64,000 nt of DNA from Phaeodactylum tricornutum CCAP 1055/1 (taxonomy: Eukaryota > Bacillariophyta > Bacillariophyceae > Surirellales > Neidiaceae): NCBI RefSeq assembly GCF_000150955.2, contig NC_011670.1:463817-527816 (forward strand). The letters are read 5' to 3'. The number at the start of each line of letters is the position of its first letter. Positions within the stretch are counted from its first letter, which is position 1. The notes beneath the pieces were generated by a model. The model was not told where the DNA came from. It was given only the letters and a program-made list of their open reading frames with translations, and did not search any database. Of this stretch, positions 20,297-29,719 are shown piece after piece. Made by a program: the position numbers and the translations under genes.

Positions 20297-21700
20297 TTAA
20301 AAGTAAAGAAAAAAGAAAACCATTAAATGAGGCAGTAGCCCATACACCAACGTTAACTGCGTGGATGATGCTTTCAGTCCGCGGGTGCCGGCGGAACTAT
20401 TCCCGAAGGAACCCTCGTCAGTCGAAGGGGACGCGGAAGAAGGAAAATTGGAAACAGATGGACTGAAGGACACGGAAGGCATGGCGCTTGGATTGAGTGT
20501 TGGGCTTTGACTGGGCGCCCTGGAAATGGATGGAGCGGTCGAAGGCGTCACGGTAGGAGTAGGTGAGGGGTCAATAGAAGGAACGAGAGATGGAATGTCC
20601 GAGGGGAACACCGTGGGCGAGTCGCTCGATGGCAGGCTAACAGTGGGTTCTCCAGTAGGAAATTCCGACGGCTCGGCTGTTGTTGGGGAAGAAGACGGTA
20701 CGCTGATCGGTTGTGCCGAAATCGCAAAAGTTGGCCGCGGTGTTGGAGGAGGAACGAATACTTGGGTTGGACTCGGAGTCGGTTTTCGCGTAGGATCGCT
20801 TGTGGGACTTGATGTAGGATTGGCCTCGGGTGGTGCCGCGTTGGACACTATAGTATCCCCACGTATTCGTATTGCGTCAAATGCTACTTCTTGGATCTCC
20901 ATTCGCCTTTGTTGACTTACTGCATCAGGTGCATACTTTAACTGTCGAGGGTCACGATTGGTCAATGTTGCATACAGGACACAAGCGGCCAAGTAACTAC
21001 CCTCTACACTTGGATGGCTGCCATCGTTGCGGTATAGCCTGGAAAAATCACTCCCAGATGCCAAAGGGTCACCTCCATCCCTTAAAATTCTATCATGAAC
21101 AATTTGGAAGGCGATTCCGACAGGAGCAACCCTTGTGGGCCGTTTTGCTGTGCTGGTAATGTCCATGTAAGTGTCATAACCTGCAGTAAGCAAATTTTGC
21201 ATCGTGGTAAAGTCAGGGTAGAAAGACGGTAGCCTTTCATCGCCTTCTCGTCGACCCCACGTCATCAAGAACACCGTTTCGCCCCCTGTTGCTTCAATGT
21301 AGTTGTCCAGCCGAATGGCGCTATCCGTGCTGTCCGTAAATTCGCTGCTGAATCCCTGAAACCCTGGAGTCTGACTCTGTTCTTGGAGAATGACCCAATC
21401 CCAAGGTTCGGGGTCGGTTCGGAGCCATTGACTGAGCTCTGTGTTGCCTCTGGTACCGTCGACGTCCTGTACGTGTTCCAAAAAAGTTTGTCCGTTGGGT
21501 GCATAAGAACGCACCGATATCTCGTTCGATTTTGGTAGAGCATCCACCAGCACTTGATTTAAAATTTCGGGAAGGTTATTGTTGTTCACATAAGAATTTC
21601 CGACGAAGAGGACGTTCATCTCGACTGCGCAATGAACGTTGAGTAGCAGGATCATCAGGACCACGGCACAGCACTGTAAGACACAGAGTCGCTGCTTCAT
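20297..21700 (-). CDS. Secreted SGNH-type hydrolase with Pro/Ser/Thr-rich stalk and possible GPI tail
   Basis: 467 residues, single exon. Residues 1-25 form a signal peptide (QRLCVLQCCAVVLMILLLNV). The catalytic domain covers about residues 28-280. The block I-like motif is VLFVGNSYVNNNNLP, where GNS replaces GDS and carries the nucleophile serine. The last block is NDGSHPSVEGSYLAA, giving the Asp and His. Such domains hydrolyse esters of carbohydrates or lipids. From about residue 295 the chain is built of short P-T/S-x-x-P-S units, a style common in diatom cell-wall and surface proteins. It ends in a small-residue site and the hydrophobic tail HLMVFFFLYF, which fits a GPI anchor. The likely place is the cell surface or frustule. 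Confidence 0.75.
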   Translation of the reverse strand: MKQRLCVLQCCAVVLMILLLNVHCAVEMNVLFVGNSYVNNNNLPEILNQVLVDALPKSNEISVRSYAPNGQTFLEHVQDVDGTRGNTELSQWLRTDPEPWDWVILQEQSQTPGFQGFSSEFTDSTDSAIRLDNYIEATGGETVFLMTWGRREGDERLPSFYPDFTTMQNLLTAGYDTYMDITSTAKRPTRVAPVGIAFQIVHDRILRDGGDPLASGSDFSRLYRNDGSHPSVEGSYLAACVLYATLTNRDPRQLKYAPDAVSQQRRMEIQEVAFDAIRIRGDTIVSNAAPPEANPTSSPTSDPTRKPTPSPTQVFVPPPTPRPTFAISAQPISVPSSSPTTAEPSEFPTGEPTVSLPSSDSPTVFPSDIPSLVPSIDPSPTPTVTPSTAPSISRAPSQSPTLNPSAMPSVSFSPSVSNFPSSASPSTDEGSFGNSSAGTRGLKASSTQLTLVYGLLPHLMVFFFLYF

Positions 21701-22700
21701 GGTTGTCTTTCTTGCATCAAGCTCCCTTGTTCTTTTGGCAAGAAAACATCAACTACAGTCTTGGAACAATAAATGATGAGGTGAAGGCGTTCGCTATTTC
21801 CTGCTGCGTCGGTCTCTTTACCTTACAGTTAAACGTGGTAGCCAAACGGAAATGGTTTAAGCCGCCGAAGGCAATCAAACTAGAAAAGCACGTGGAGTTG
21901 CTTGACAACGGTTGGCATTCGACACGTCTCCGGTCGAATCGGTTCACTAGTAAAGAGCAAATTTGACGGGATTCCCCTTCTTATATTTGCAACATGGGAT
22001 AGTTGCTTCACTGCCAACTACCGGTATTCTGTTCCTCCCTGTGTACCATAAACGAAGTGGTCGGCGCCGCGAGGCAGCTTTGTCCCGAATGCTGAGATTG
22101 ACCGGTGAAAATCCAAATTTTTCAAACAAGCCCATAAGCATTCCAACACATGAAAAGTCACAATTAGGAGCACAGAAAAGTCGACTGTCAGTTGGCATGG
22201 CAAGAAAGACGCTGTTGTTCTGTCACTGAACGACACATCAGCTTCTGAAAGGGCTCGCTTCTATAGGATGGCCGGGGCTCTAGTTAGAATAGTGTGGCCA
22301 AAGGAATGGTAGTCCAGTCACCAATGGTATGAAAATACTTAAATTATTGCAGTTATGTATACGCTATCCCCGCAAAAAAATATCTCAAATTGAAAATTGG
22401 CATTTATGCCAGGAATTCCACCGAGATATATGGAATGCGACTTGTTAACGTGAACACATATGTTTTATGGAATCGGGAATTGATCGAAGCCATGTTCATA
22501 CCTATTCTAATAAATGCCAGCTGATGTTGGATGCTTTGATTAGACGACATTATATCACAACAAAACAAAATAGCCCTACCGTTAAAAGTGATATAACAAT
22601 GCACTTGAACGGCATGGAGAATATCACGGTAAAGGCCTTCTCTCTTTTCAAGAGCGCTTGCTTCGAGACCGCTTCCAGATTCTACTGATAATAGTATGCG
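21701..22700. other. Divergent intergenic region, 1 kb
   Basis: Between the SGNH hydrolase (minus) and the Nudix gene (plus). AT-rich compared with flanking genes. It has only short frames of random composition. No RNA gene, repeat or TGACAGTGA motif was found. Confidence 0.5.
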
Positions 22701-23414
22701 ATGATTCGATCTTCGTCTAGCACGTTTCGGGCCGGTAGATGGGGACGCTTTGTTCAGAAAAGATTACTAGCTATTTCTCTAGCGGGAAACGCTGTATGTC
22801 TCCTGGCTGCCTTGTTCTTCAGCGGGCGTCAATGTTCCAACCTTCACTGGCAGAATCTTCACGCAGTGGATGTTGAGTGGAATGGTGGGCACCCAGCCTC
22901 AGGAAAGACTGGAACTTGCTACTGTAACCCAGAAAAGTACTGCTTGTGCACGCCAAGCTTGGCCGTTGATTTTGTGTTGGCCTCCGGCGAGGAGCACTTG
23001 TGGGTAGTCAGACGCAAAGACACCAATCAACTGGCGACTCCTGGTGGATTTGTGGAGGTTGGCGAGACGGTTGAGGCTACGGTCTTGCGAGAATTGAAAG
23101 AGGAAACCGGCCTTGTCAATATCGGCAAACTAGAACTGCTGGGAATATACTCGGATCCGCGACGAGATCGCCGGCGACATACGGTTTCGGCTGTTTTTAT
23201 TGTACACCTGGATGGCACTGAGCACCCCCACGCCGCAGACGATGTCAAAGACATCCAAAGAATACATTTGAAAGATATTGAAAAACACGAGTTCTTTGCT
23301 GATCATAAGACCATATTGCTGGATTATCGGAGGTTTGTGGAACATGGCCATTGTGCCAGTCTGATTCCATCAACCGGCGACTTTGCCACTGATATTGTAC
23401 GCTCAGTCTGTTAG
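22701..23414 (+). CDS. Membrane-anchored Nudix hydrolase, 237 residues
   Basis: The Nudix box is complete: GGFVEVGETVEATVLRELKE followed by ETGL (about residues 116-139), matching Gx5Ex7REUXEExGU with the Mg-binding glutamates in place. Nudix enzymes cleave nucleoside diphosphates linked to another group. The N-terminus is unusual, with one hydrophobic segment (LAISLAGNAVCLLAALFF, about residues 23-40) after a basic stretch. That fits a type II membrane anchor or an organelle/ER signal. Between anchor and Nudix fold is a cysteine cluster, CYCNPEKYCLC, which could bind metal or form disulfides. The substrate is unknown. Confidence 0.85.
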   Translation: MIRSSSSTFRAGRWGRFVQKRLLAISLAGNAVCLLAALFFSGRQCSNLHWQNLHAVDVEWNGGHPASGKTGTCYCNPEKYCLCTPSLAVDFVLASGEEHLWVVRRKDTNQLATPGGFVEVGETVEATVLRELKEETGLVNIGKLELLGIYSDPRRDRRRHTVSAVFIVHLDGTEHPHAADDVKDIQRIHLKDIEKHEFFADHKTILLDYRRFVEHGHCASLIPSTGDFATDIVRSVC

Positions 23415-24039
23415 CTCAAATATGCTTACAGTTAATAGAGAGGCTCAGATCCCTGTCCTGTGCTACCTTCTCTTCTGGAGCCCTACAGAGGAAACCATTC
23501 TTGACAATACACATTGGATCAGGAAGGTTGCCTGTTTACTATAACTTTGCAACTAAGTGTAAACAGAGAACAGATGCCGGCTAATGTTACCTTCATGAGA
23601 AAATATGCTAAAGGGGATGGGAAAAGGTGGAAAATTCCCTAAAGAAGACAGAACGTGTTTGCTTTAAATAGCTTCATTTGGCGCTAGCATGTTGTTAAAT
23701 GTTCAAACTATTTAAAGTATATACCCAAAAATTTGTAACGGGTCCATACAGCAAGTGCTGGTTGGAAACGGATTCCAGCAGTTGCTGCCACAACCAGTGC
23801 AGGCCTTTGGTCCTGAACTTGTCCCACATTACCCTTGCAGGTATGCCATGATACATAATGTGACGTAGTACAACCAATGTATGTACAAAAAACAGGAAAA
23901 CGCAGTGTCAACAATACTTGGTAAACACAGATTGGGCGTTATTACGAACAACCTGCGATACACCTAAGCAAGCCTAGGGACTGTAAAACTCAACTTGCTT
24001 ACAACGCTCCCCATGGGTTAGACAGCGGATACAAGGACC
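23415..24039. other. AT-rich intergenic region, left edge of a fossil-bearing stretch
   Basis: About 625 bases after the Nudix gene. Composition shifts to AT-rich and no host gene is visible. Short minus-strand frames at 23695-23914 are too short to place in a family. This begins a 5 kb region of relics. Confidence 0.45.
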
Positions 24040-24049
24040 TATGCTAATG

Positions 24050-24450
24050 CAATATTTGGATCAATGACTTTCTAAAACAATGAGGGGAAGATTACTCTAC
24101 TACTAGTCCATGAGAAGTGGTCTGCTCATTCAGATGAACAACCTCTTACCATGTTCCAGATAATCTTACTCTCACATATGAGTCTTCTTCTTCTAAGTAT
24201 AAATCCCACACAGAATCTTGCGGTGAGTAATCATTCTTGCCTGACTACTTTCCTCCAATTTGTGGGACTGTGTCCTATCCTTCATTTGTATATTCCTTTC
24301 TTGGATCCTCTTCCATCGGACTCTCATAGGCATACCACAAATACATTGTGTTGTACAATAAGGCCAACACAAATCCCGCGATGGTGTATACCATAACATA
24401 AAACAACATCCCCCCAAAGGCTGTGCATTGCATTCCAATGCGAAAAGATC
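24050..24450. repeat. Dispersed repeat, copy 1 (about 400 bases)
   Basis: Diverged match, in the same orientation, to 26312-26665. Anchor stretches shared by eye are AATATTTGGATCAA and TTTCTAAAACAATGAG at the left end, a TATAAATCC...CAGAATC block in the middle, and an ACAATAAGGCC-type block on the right. Identity is patchy, so both copies look old. The minus strand of this copy has a short hydrophobic frame, which I do not treat as a gene. Family unknown: it could be a piece of a longer element or a captured host segment. Confidence 0.5.
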
Positions 24451-24799
24451 CAATCCAACCCTTGGATTCCTTACTATACAAATTGGATCTGATCAAAACC
24501 TGGGAGCAGGACCTTTCTCAACAAAAGGGTCTCAATTGGGAGATCAAAGACTGCATTGCTACTTTGCGGATTGCCTATGCAGGGTGACGGTGACGGAGTA
24601 AGCCAGCCGTCCTTCTTTGACTTTCTCATCAGCAAATGTTGGAGCAATCTGGGGAATGCACCTTGTCCCATTGGCCTTGCAGATGTTGTCAAACTTGTCT
24701 TGACAAATACCTTGACAAGCATTGGGCTGGGACCGACACTTGGAATGGCTGCCATCCCCAATGCCGTCATTTTGAAGTACACAGGTTCCTTTTTTTCCT

Positions 24800-25340
24800 T
24801 CATCAAAGGAGTTCTGGGTGGTAATCTGCAACCTTGGCCTGTTGTCCCTCCTTTTTACTCGTCAGCAAGTACTCTTTAAGTCTGCAGACCTGTTTTTAAC
24901 CTCTCCTTTGGGCCTGAGTCATTTCTGGTTGTTTCCGGCCCGGTCATGGTGCGTCATGTCCTGTGTGAAACAAGCCCCAAAAAGTACTGCAAAGGGATGC
25001 TGGTGGAAATTCTGGATCCCATAATGGGCAAAGGCCTCATTCCTGCCAATCCAGCCATCTGGAAAGTCCGTCACCAGGCGATTGTCCCTTCATTCCACAA
25101 GCAATAGTGAATTGGATCATTGCCATCTTTGCCAAATGTGCCGAAATTCTCGCTGATAATATGCAACCCAAATCTACCAATGGGCAGGTAGCTGACATGG
25201 AAGAACTTTTTTGCAGCATCACACTCAACATTATTGGCAGAGCTGTCTTCAATTATGACTTTGATTCCGTCACAGACAAATTGCCAACTATCAAGGCCAT
25301 CTATTGCGTTTTGAGAGAGACCAAACAAAATCAAACTACT
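24800..25340 (+). pseudogene. Broken copy of a CYP97-type cytochrome P450 gene (fragment)
   Basis: Read across several frames, this stretch carries consecutive pieces of a CYP97-like N-terminal half: LSFGPESFLVV, then EILDPIMGKGLIPANPAIWK, then VRHQAIVPSFHK, then MEELFCSITLNIIGRAVFNY and FDSVTDKLP. These match the order and wording of CYP97 carotenoid hydroxylases (LUT1-like, making lutein- or fucoxanthin-pathway xanthophylls). Frame changes and stops interrupt it. The C-terminal half with the oxygen-binding helix and haem-cysteine loop was not found. It is therefore a truncated pseudogene. A related leader may extend left to about 24560. No intact CYP97 lies in this window. Confidence 0.68.
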
Positions 25341-25437
25341 TTTTGTTGTAGAGCCATTGCTAGAATATACTGTACAAACTTGTTTCCTTGGTGGTGGCAG
25401 ATAGGTTGCCCTGAGATCTCTCATTGGACACGCTGCA

Positions 25438-25461
<24 letters not shown>
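25438..25461. repeat. (TA)n microsatellite
   Basis: About 24 bases of alternating T and A in the AT-rich fossil region, downstream of the CYP97 fragment. Confidence 0.9.
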
Positions 25462-25468
<7 letters not shown>

Positions 25469-25769
25469 GGGTTGTTATCCATGACAAATTTTTGGCATTT
25501 CAACTGACAACAACTTGCCAAAGCACAAAGGAACATTTGCCTACACTGCCAAGCTTCCACAATTGTTTTGAGAATATTTGTACATTTTAAGGCTTACTTG
25601 GCAAGTATCAAATTGCATGCCTCTTTGATAGGAAGCTCTGCCCACTTAACCCCTATCCTACCATTCCCAAGACAATTGCCATGTATCACCATTAGAAAGC
25701 TGGCAAAAAGGGGGCACTTTTGGACAACAGTAATACACTTTTGGAGGAAAAAGCAACTGTGAGCAAGAA

Positions 25770-27150
25770 ACTGGAGCCACCCATGTGCAGTGTACTGGAG
25801 AGTGGAAATATCATTTGGGTTTGAAAAAGGCTCACACAGCTTTTAGCAATCTTCATATGTTATATGACAACCTCAGAGGTGTAAACCAGCATAGTTGTCC
25901 CAACTGCTGCCACTTGAACCCGAAATTTTCTGCAAACAATGTTGATGCAGGAGACGTTGGTATGTGGAAATCATGCAATAGACATGCATGTGAGCCACTC
26001 CTGATTCCACATGGAAATGCTGCTACACCAAAAGTTACTATCAATGCATTCAATAGCATCAAAGCCATTTGTGAGACAATGCATGTTGTAAGAGGGAATG
26101 TTCAGCTTAATCCAAGTCAGATTCATCAGCTACAACAATATCTGATTAATTCAGGTAACTTGTACAATCAACAGGCATACACTCTCATGATTATGGGAAT
26201 AAAACTTTTTTTCCAAGCAGAGGAAGTTTTGTCAATGAAAATGAACATTCTGAAATGATCTATGCAGCCATCCACAACAATTCTGTCAGGTCCCTTGGAG
26301 TCAAGATCACAATATTTGGATCAAAGAATTTCTAAAACAATGAGAAGAATCAAAGTCTGTTCAATCCAGTGAGCAGTCTTACGAAGAACATAGCTAATCT
26401 TGAATCTTCCCACATTTGCATAAAATCTGTAAATATAAATCCTAAACAGAATCCCATGGTGAATAATGAATCTTGCTCCTTTTTTTTGTATCTTTTCCTA
26501 ACTGCCATTTGTATGTATCCTGTATTCATGACTCCAGGATACAAACTACTTCCGTATGTAACGCAAATACGTAGAATTTGCGCAATAAGGCCTTCACAAA
26601 CTCCACACGTGAAACATAAATGCTGCCCCCATCGGATTGGCTCACACTTGCGTTTCCATACTAAGTGGCATACATCCAAGGGACACGTTGCACGGATGTG
26701 TATGGAGACAAAAATCCCGAGTTCTGCCCTGTTAGATTTTATTTTGCTACTTGAAGGCTACTGGAATAAAAGTGGATATTTATTTCCTTTGTGGTTTACT
26801 CAAAAGGCAGGCATACATGACAAGGGAAACAATGGACATTGTTGCACTCATATTAGCTACAATGATTGGCTGAACCATATGAAGACTGTTTTGTGCAGAT
26901 CTTCCCAAATGATTTCAACAGTGATGTTGGCTTTTGTGTTGGCAACCCTACTCTGCATTAGACAGCATACCTGGATGCAATCTGGGGAGTTTTGCGTATG
27001 GGGACATCTTCAGATCCAGGAAAGCCTGTTTCCAACATAACATATGTACAAACTTTGCTGTCCGCCCGGCATGCTTCTGTGGCACATACAGGCTTGTATG
27101 TACAAGACTCATTCACCCTCTTTGACCTTGTGCAGGAGGAGCAATGCCAA
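25770..27150 (+). mobile_element. Relic of a tyrosine-recombinase transposable element
   Basis: Two longer frames (25785-26258 and 26369-27040) and the segments between and after them read as parts of one protein. There is a helical N-terminal part, then VRSLGVKI, DVYGDKNPEFCPVR, SGYLFPLW, HISYNDWLNHMKTVL and SARHASV...YVQDSFTLFDLV. This order fits the C-terminal recombinase domain of Crypton-like or other tyrosine-recombinase elements that are common in diatoms. The copy is broken in several places and interrupted by the approximately 350-400-base repeat described separately. No terminal repeats were found. It is a fossil; exact ends and family need comparison with intact relatives. Confidence 0.55.
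26312..26665. repeat. Dispersed repeat, copy 2, inside the recombinase relic
   Basis: Second copy of the repeat seen at 24050-24450, same orientation. It lies between the SLGVKI and NPEFCPVR segments of the tyrosine-recombinase relic, which in related proteins are only about 20 residues apart. The repeat therefore looks like a later insertion into the element. Confidence 0.45.
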
Positions 27151-28081
27151 GAATCACAGCGCGTTTCCCCATGGAAGTCTGTCCTCATTGTTCAAATGCC
27201 AGCAGCCATTGGCATTGTTGCCCATTCTTGCATAAAACAGCAGGAATTTCCCTCCCAAAACTCCACAGCAGCCAAGCTCTGCTATGTTGTGTCTGGAACT
27301 GGCCAATTTTTGCAGCAGTATGTCAACATTACATCTGTGATCCAGGCTGGGGATGGCTTCATTGTAGATCCAAGAAGCATGCACTGGATATCAAACAGTT
27401 AAGGCTTAAAGAAATTGGTTCTCTGTGCAACTGATGGCAACCAGGGGGATTTGATTTGAATGGACCCCAATTGCAGATCTATGACTACTGGGACTATCAA
27501 TCAACTCAAAGACAATCTTCTGCAAGTTCATGGTATGGCGAAAGGGTATGTACAAAATGAAAGCAACGGCAAAGCCGTCTCATAGGAAGTCATGATGGTT
27601 GTGTGCATTACCAGAAATACTACATAAGTTGTCCATTCAAACATTATTGTTAAAAGATTACCTTGTAGACTGGTCATTGTCATCCATAGCCGCCACTTGC
27701 TCAAAAGAATCAAGCAAGCGCATTCCTCCTATGAGCGACGTTGTCAAAAACCTGTCAAAGTCATTGGGAAAATTTTCGGGTTTGCTTGTGAACATTGGCG
27801 GCGGGTACTTTTGAAGGCATGTCCGTCTTTGTGTTGTTGGTGGGAGGTCATTTGGGTTGGAATGTGCTCTTTGGGGCTTTGAGTAGTTGGTGTTTGGGAG
27901 CTATGGTGTAGCAGACCCTTGGACATGGATTTAAGTGGGTCTGAATGTTTGGGCGGCGTAGTTTTTGGGGTAGTGCTTGCATCCCACAACTTTGTCAAGG
28001 CAGAAAAGGGCAAGGTGTCGCAACTGTTGTTATGCTATGGTCTTCCAATGCCTTTCTAGGCGTTGAAGGAGACTTTAATAT
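27150..28081. other. Unassigned fossil-like sequence
   Basis: A frame continues from the recombinase relic to 27402 (with QQEFPSQNSTAAKLCYVVSG), then only short frames follow. No family was recognised. Some of it may be the downstream part of the element or older debris. Confidence 0.35.
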
Positions 28082-28480
28082 TTGTGTAACAAGCAAAATC
28101 TGTTTCAAAAACCTACAGTACTTCTTCCAATTTCACGTCTTGTACCGTTTCCCATCGTCATTGACTGTAAGGTTGTCCGTCCCGTTGGCCTACCTAATTT
28201 AGACGCGTGCGCTGTCAGTTGCAGCCACTACAAGGAAATGCATTTGCTCAGTGGCATTTATCATGAAAAGACTGGTGGTGTATCCACACTTAATGTGCAT
28301 TTGCTGTTCAAAACTCCTGGAGTCCTGGCGACAGCTTGTTCTCTGAATGCTTGGGGTAAAGTGTTCACAGTCAACTGCTGTGAAATAGATTCATCAAAGC
28401 TTGACGGGTTGGAAGCAGCTCATCCATGCCAGCGCGATACCTCCGCTATATCATATGCAGAGCATAGACCAAGCATTTGA
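28082..28480 (+). pseudogene. Orphan open frame, possibly a gene fragment
   Basis: 132 codons ending at 28480. The middle reads as protein-like (VVRPVGLPNLDACAVSCSHY, then LNVHLLFKTPGVLA), but the frame has no clear start and no known domain. It sits at the edge of the relic-rich region. It could be a decayed host gene fragment or part of an element. No function assigned. Confidence 0.3.
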
Positions 28481-29082
28481 ATATTTTCTAATTGCTAATT
28501 TTACTTTAAAACCGTTTCGCGCTCAATCAAAAGTACTTAGAAATTTTCAGATTCGGCCGAAACAGTAGTTTTTTCATGTCGTAGAGGCCGAATTAGCGGT
28601 TTTTCTCTTTTTTTAATACGTAAATACTAGTGGTTTCCGGGGTAATTTCAAGGTATCATCTAGGTATCTATCCAAAGGCGGCTTGGATACCGACCACTTC
28701 ATAAAGTCGCTCCATTGTATATTTAACTCATATATAGATAGCCTTATACTGAGTTTATTTCTTCATCCTACGGTGACGCCCACTGTAAGTAACAAGAGTA
28801 TTTGACAAGCAAAAGACATCGGAGTAAATACAGCAGGCGTGAAGTGTGTCGCATAATTTCGGAAAACCCAAGAGATCGGTTTGTACATGACAATTCAGTC
28901 GTCTTGTCTGGCTGGCTGTCCCGTGATCCTTATGTTAGACTTCTTTTCTTTACACTTCATTTCATCAACTGCCAGCCTCCTCTACAGTAAAGCTAGGAGG
29001 TTCGCTTTCTTCTTCCAGTACAATTGCTGTGAGTTTATCTATTGTTGACAATCGCGCTTGTTGGAAATCTGCGAATCGCAGA
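28481..29082. other. Intergenic region upstream of the frataxin-like gene
   Basis: 602 bases, AT-rich, with TATATATAG near 28731-28739. A GTGAGT sequence at 29029 and a CGCAG at 29077-29081, just before the ATG, could be parts of a 5' leader intron, but this is not certain. No gene recognised. Confidence 0.4.
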
Positions 29083-29676
29083 ATGCTTCTTTCACTCTAC
29101 CGACACAGGCTCTTTAGTCATGTCGGCAAGGTAGCTCGTTGTAGTGCCGTTCTCTTGCCGTGGGCTGAGAAGCTTGAACAAGAAATTCTGCACCCAGTAT
29201 TTCATTTGCGCCTCTATTCGCAGTCTATCTTGCTAAGCTTTCCAGTTCGTAGGCGCCGCAGGCAGGTAGAGAGAGCGATCGAAGACAACGATAATGCAGA
29301 CGAGAGTCCAGACACGACTGCATCCGAAATTGCTCAAACAGAATTCGATCGAGCTGCTTCCTTCCTCGTGAATAAGGTGTACAAGGCCCTAAAACCTATG
29401 GTGCCTCTTAACGACAACTTCTTTCTTTCTCGCGGAGAGGACACTGCGATGGGGGAATACATTATGATTGATCTAGGAGCTGCTGACGGCCAGTACAATA
29501 TTCAGGTGGACAATGAACAGCAACTGCTGCTTATGCAAACTCCAATATCTGGGCAAACGCAATACGTGTTTTCGAAACGAAGCGGAGACTGGATAAGCGT
29601 TGACGACGGTCATATTTTTGAAGGATTGCTTGTTCGGGACCTTATCCGGCAGTGCAGAGGAGTTCCAAAATTGTAG
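29083..29676 (+). CDS. Frataxin-like mitochondrial iron-sulfur cluster assembly protein
   Basis: 197 residues from the ATG at 29083; the frame upstream of it has no ATG. Residues 1-70 are basic, with hydrophobic stretches and an RRRRR run, as expected of a mitochondrial targeting sequence. The rest fits the frataxin alpha-beta sandwich: an acidic first helix (EIAQTEFDRAASFLVNKVYK), then MIDLGAADGQYNIQVDNEQQ, LLLMQTPISGQTQYVF, and GDWISV...FEGLLVRDL. This parallels the TYVINKQ...IWLSSPxSGPxRY...L..LL..EL pattern of frataxin/CyaY. Frataxin delivers or regulates iron for Fe-S cluster synthesis on ISCU. The sequence is divergent, so the call is probable rather than certain. Confidence 0.7.
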   Translation: MLLSLYRHRLFSHVGKVARCSAVLLPWAEKLEQEILHPVFHLRLYSQSILLSFPVRRRRRQVERAIEDNDNADESPDTTASEIAQTEFDRAASFLVNKVYKALKPMVPLNDNFFLSRGEDTAMGEYIMIDLGAADGQYNIQVDNEQQLLLMQTPISGQTQYVFSKRSGDWISVDDGHIFEGLLVRDLIRQCRGVPKL

Positions 29677-29719
29677 GAGATACTTTCTTTTACATATCAA
29701 AATCATATTACTGAGTTCA

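Noticed and set aside
24275-24496. Hydrophobic minus-strand frame suggesting a membrane protein
   Set aside because: Short, and its counterpart in the second repeat copy does not keep the frame; treated as part of a repeat.
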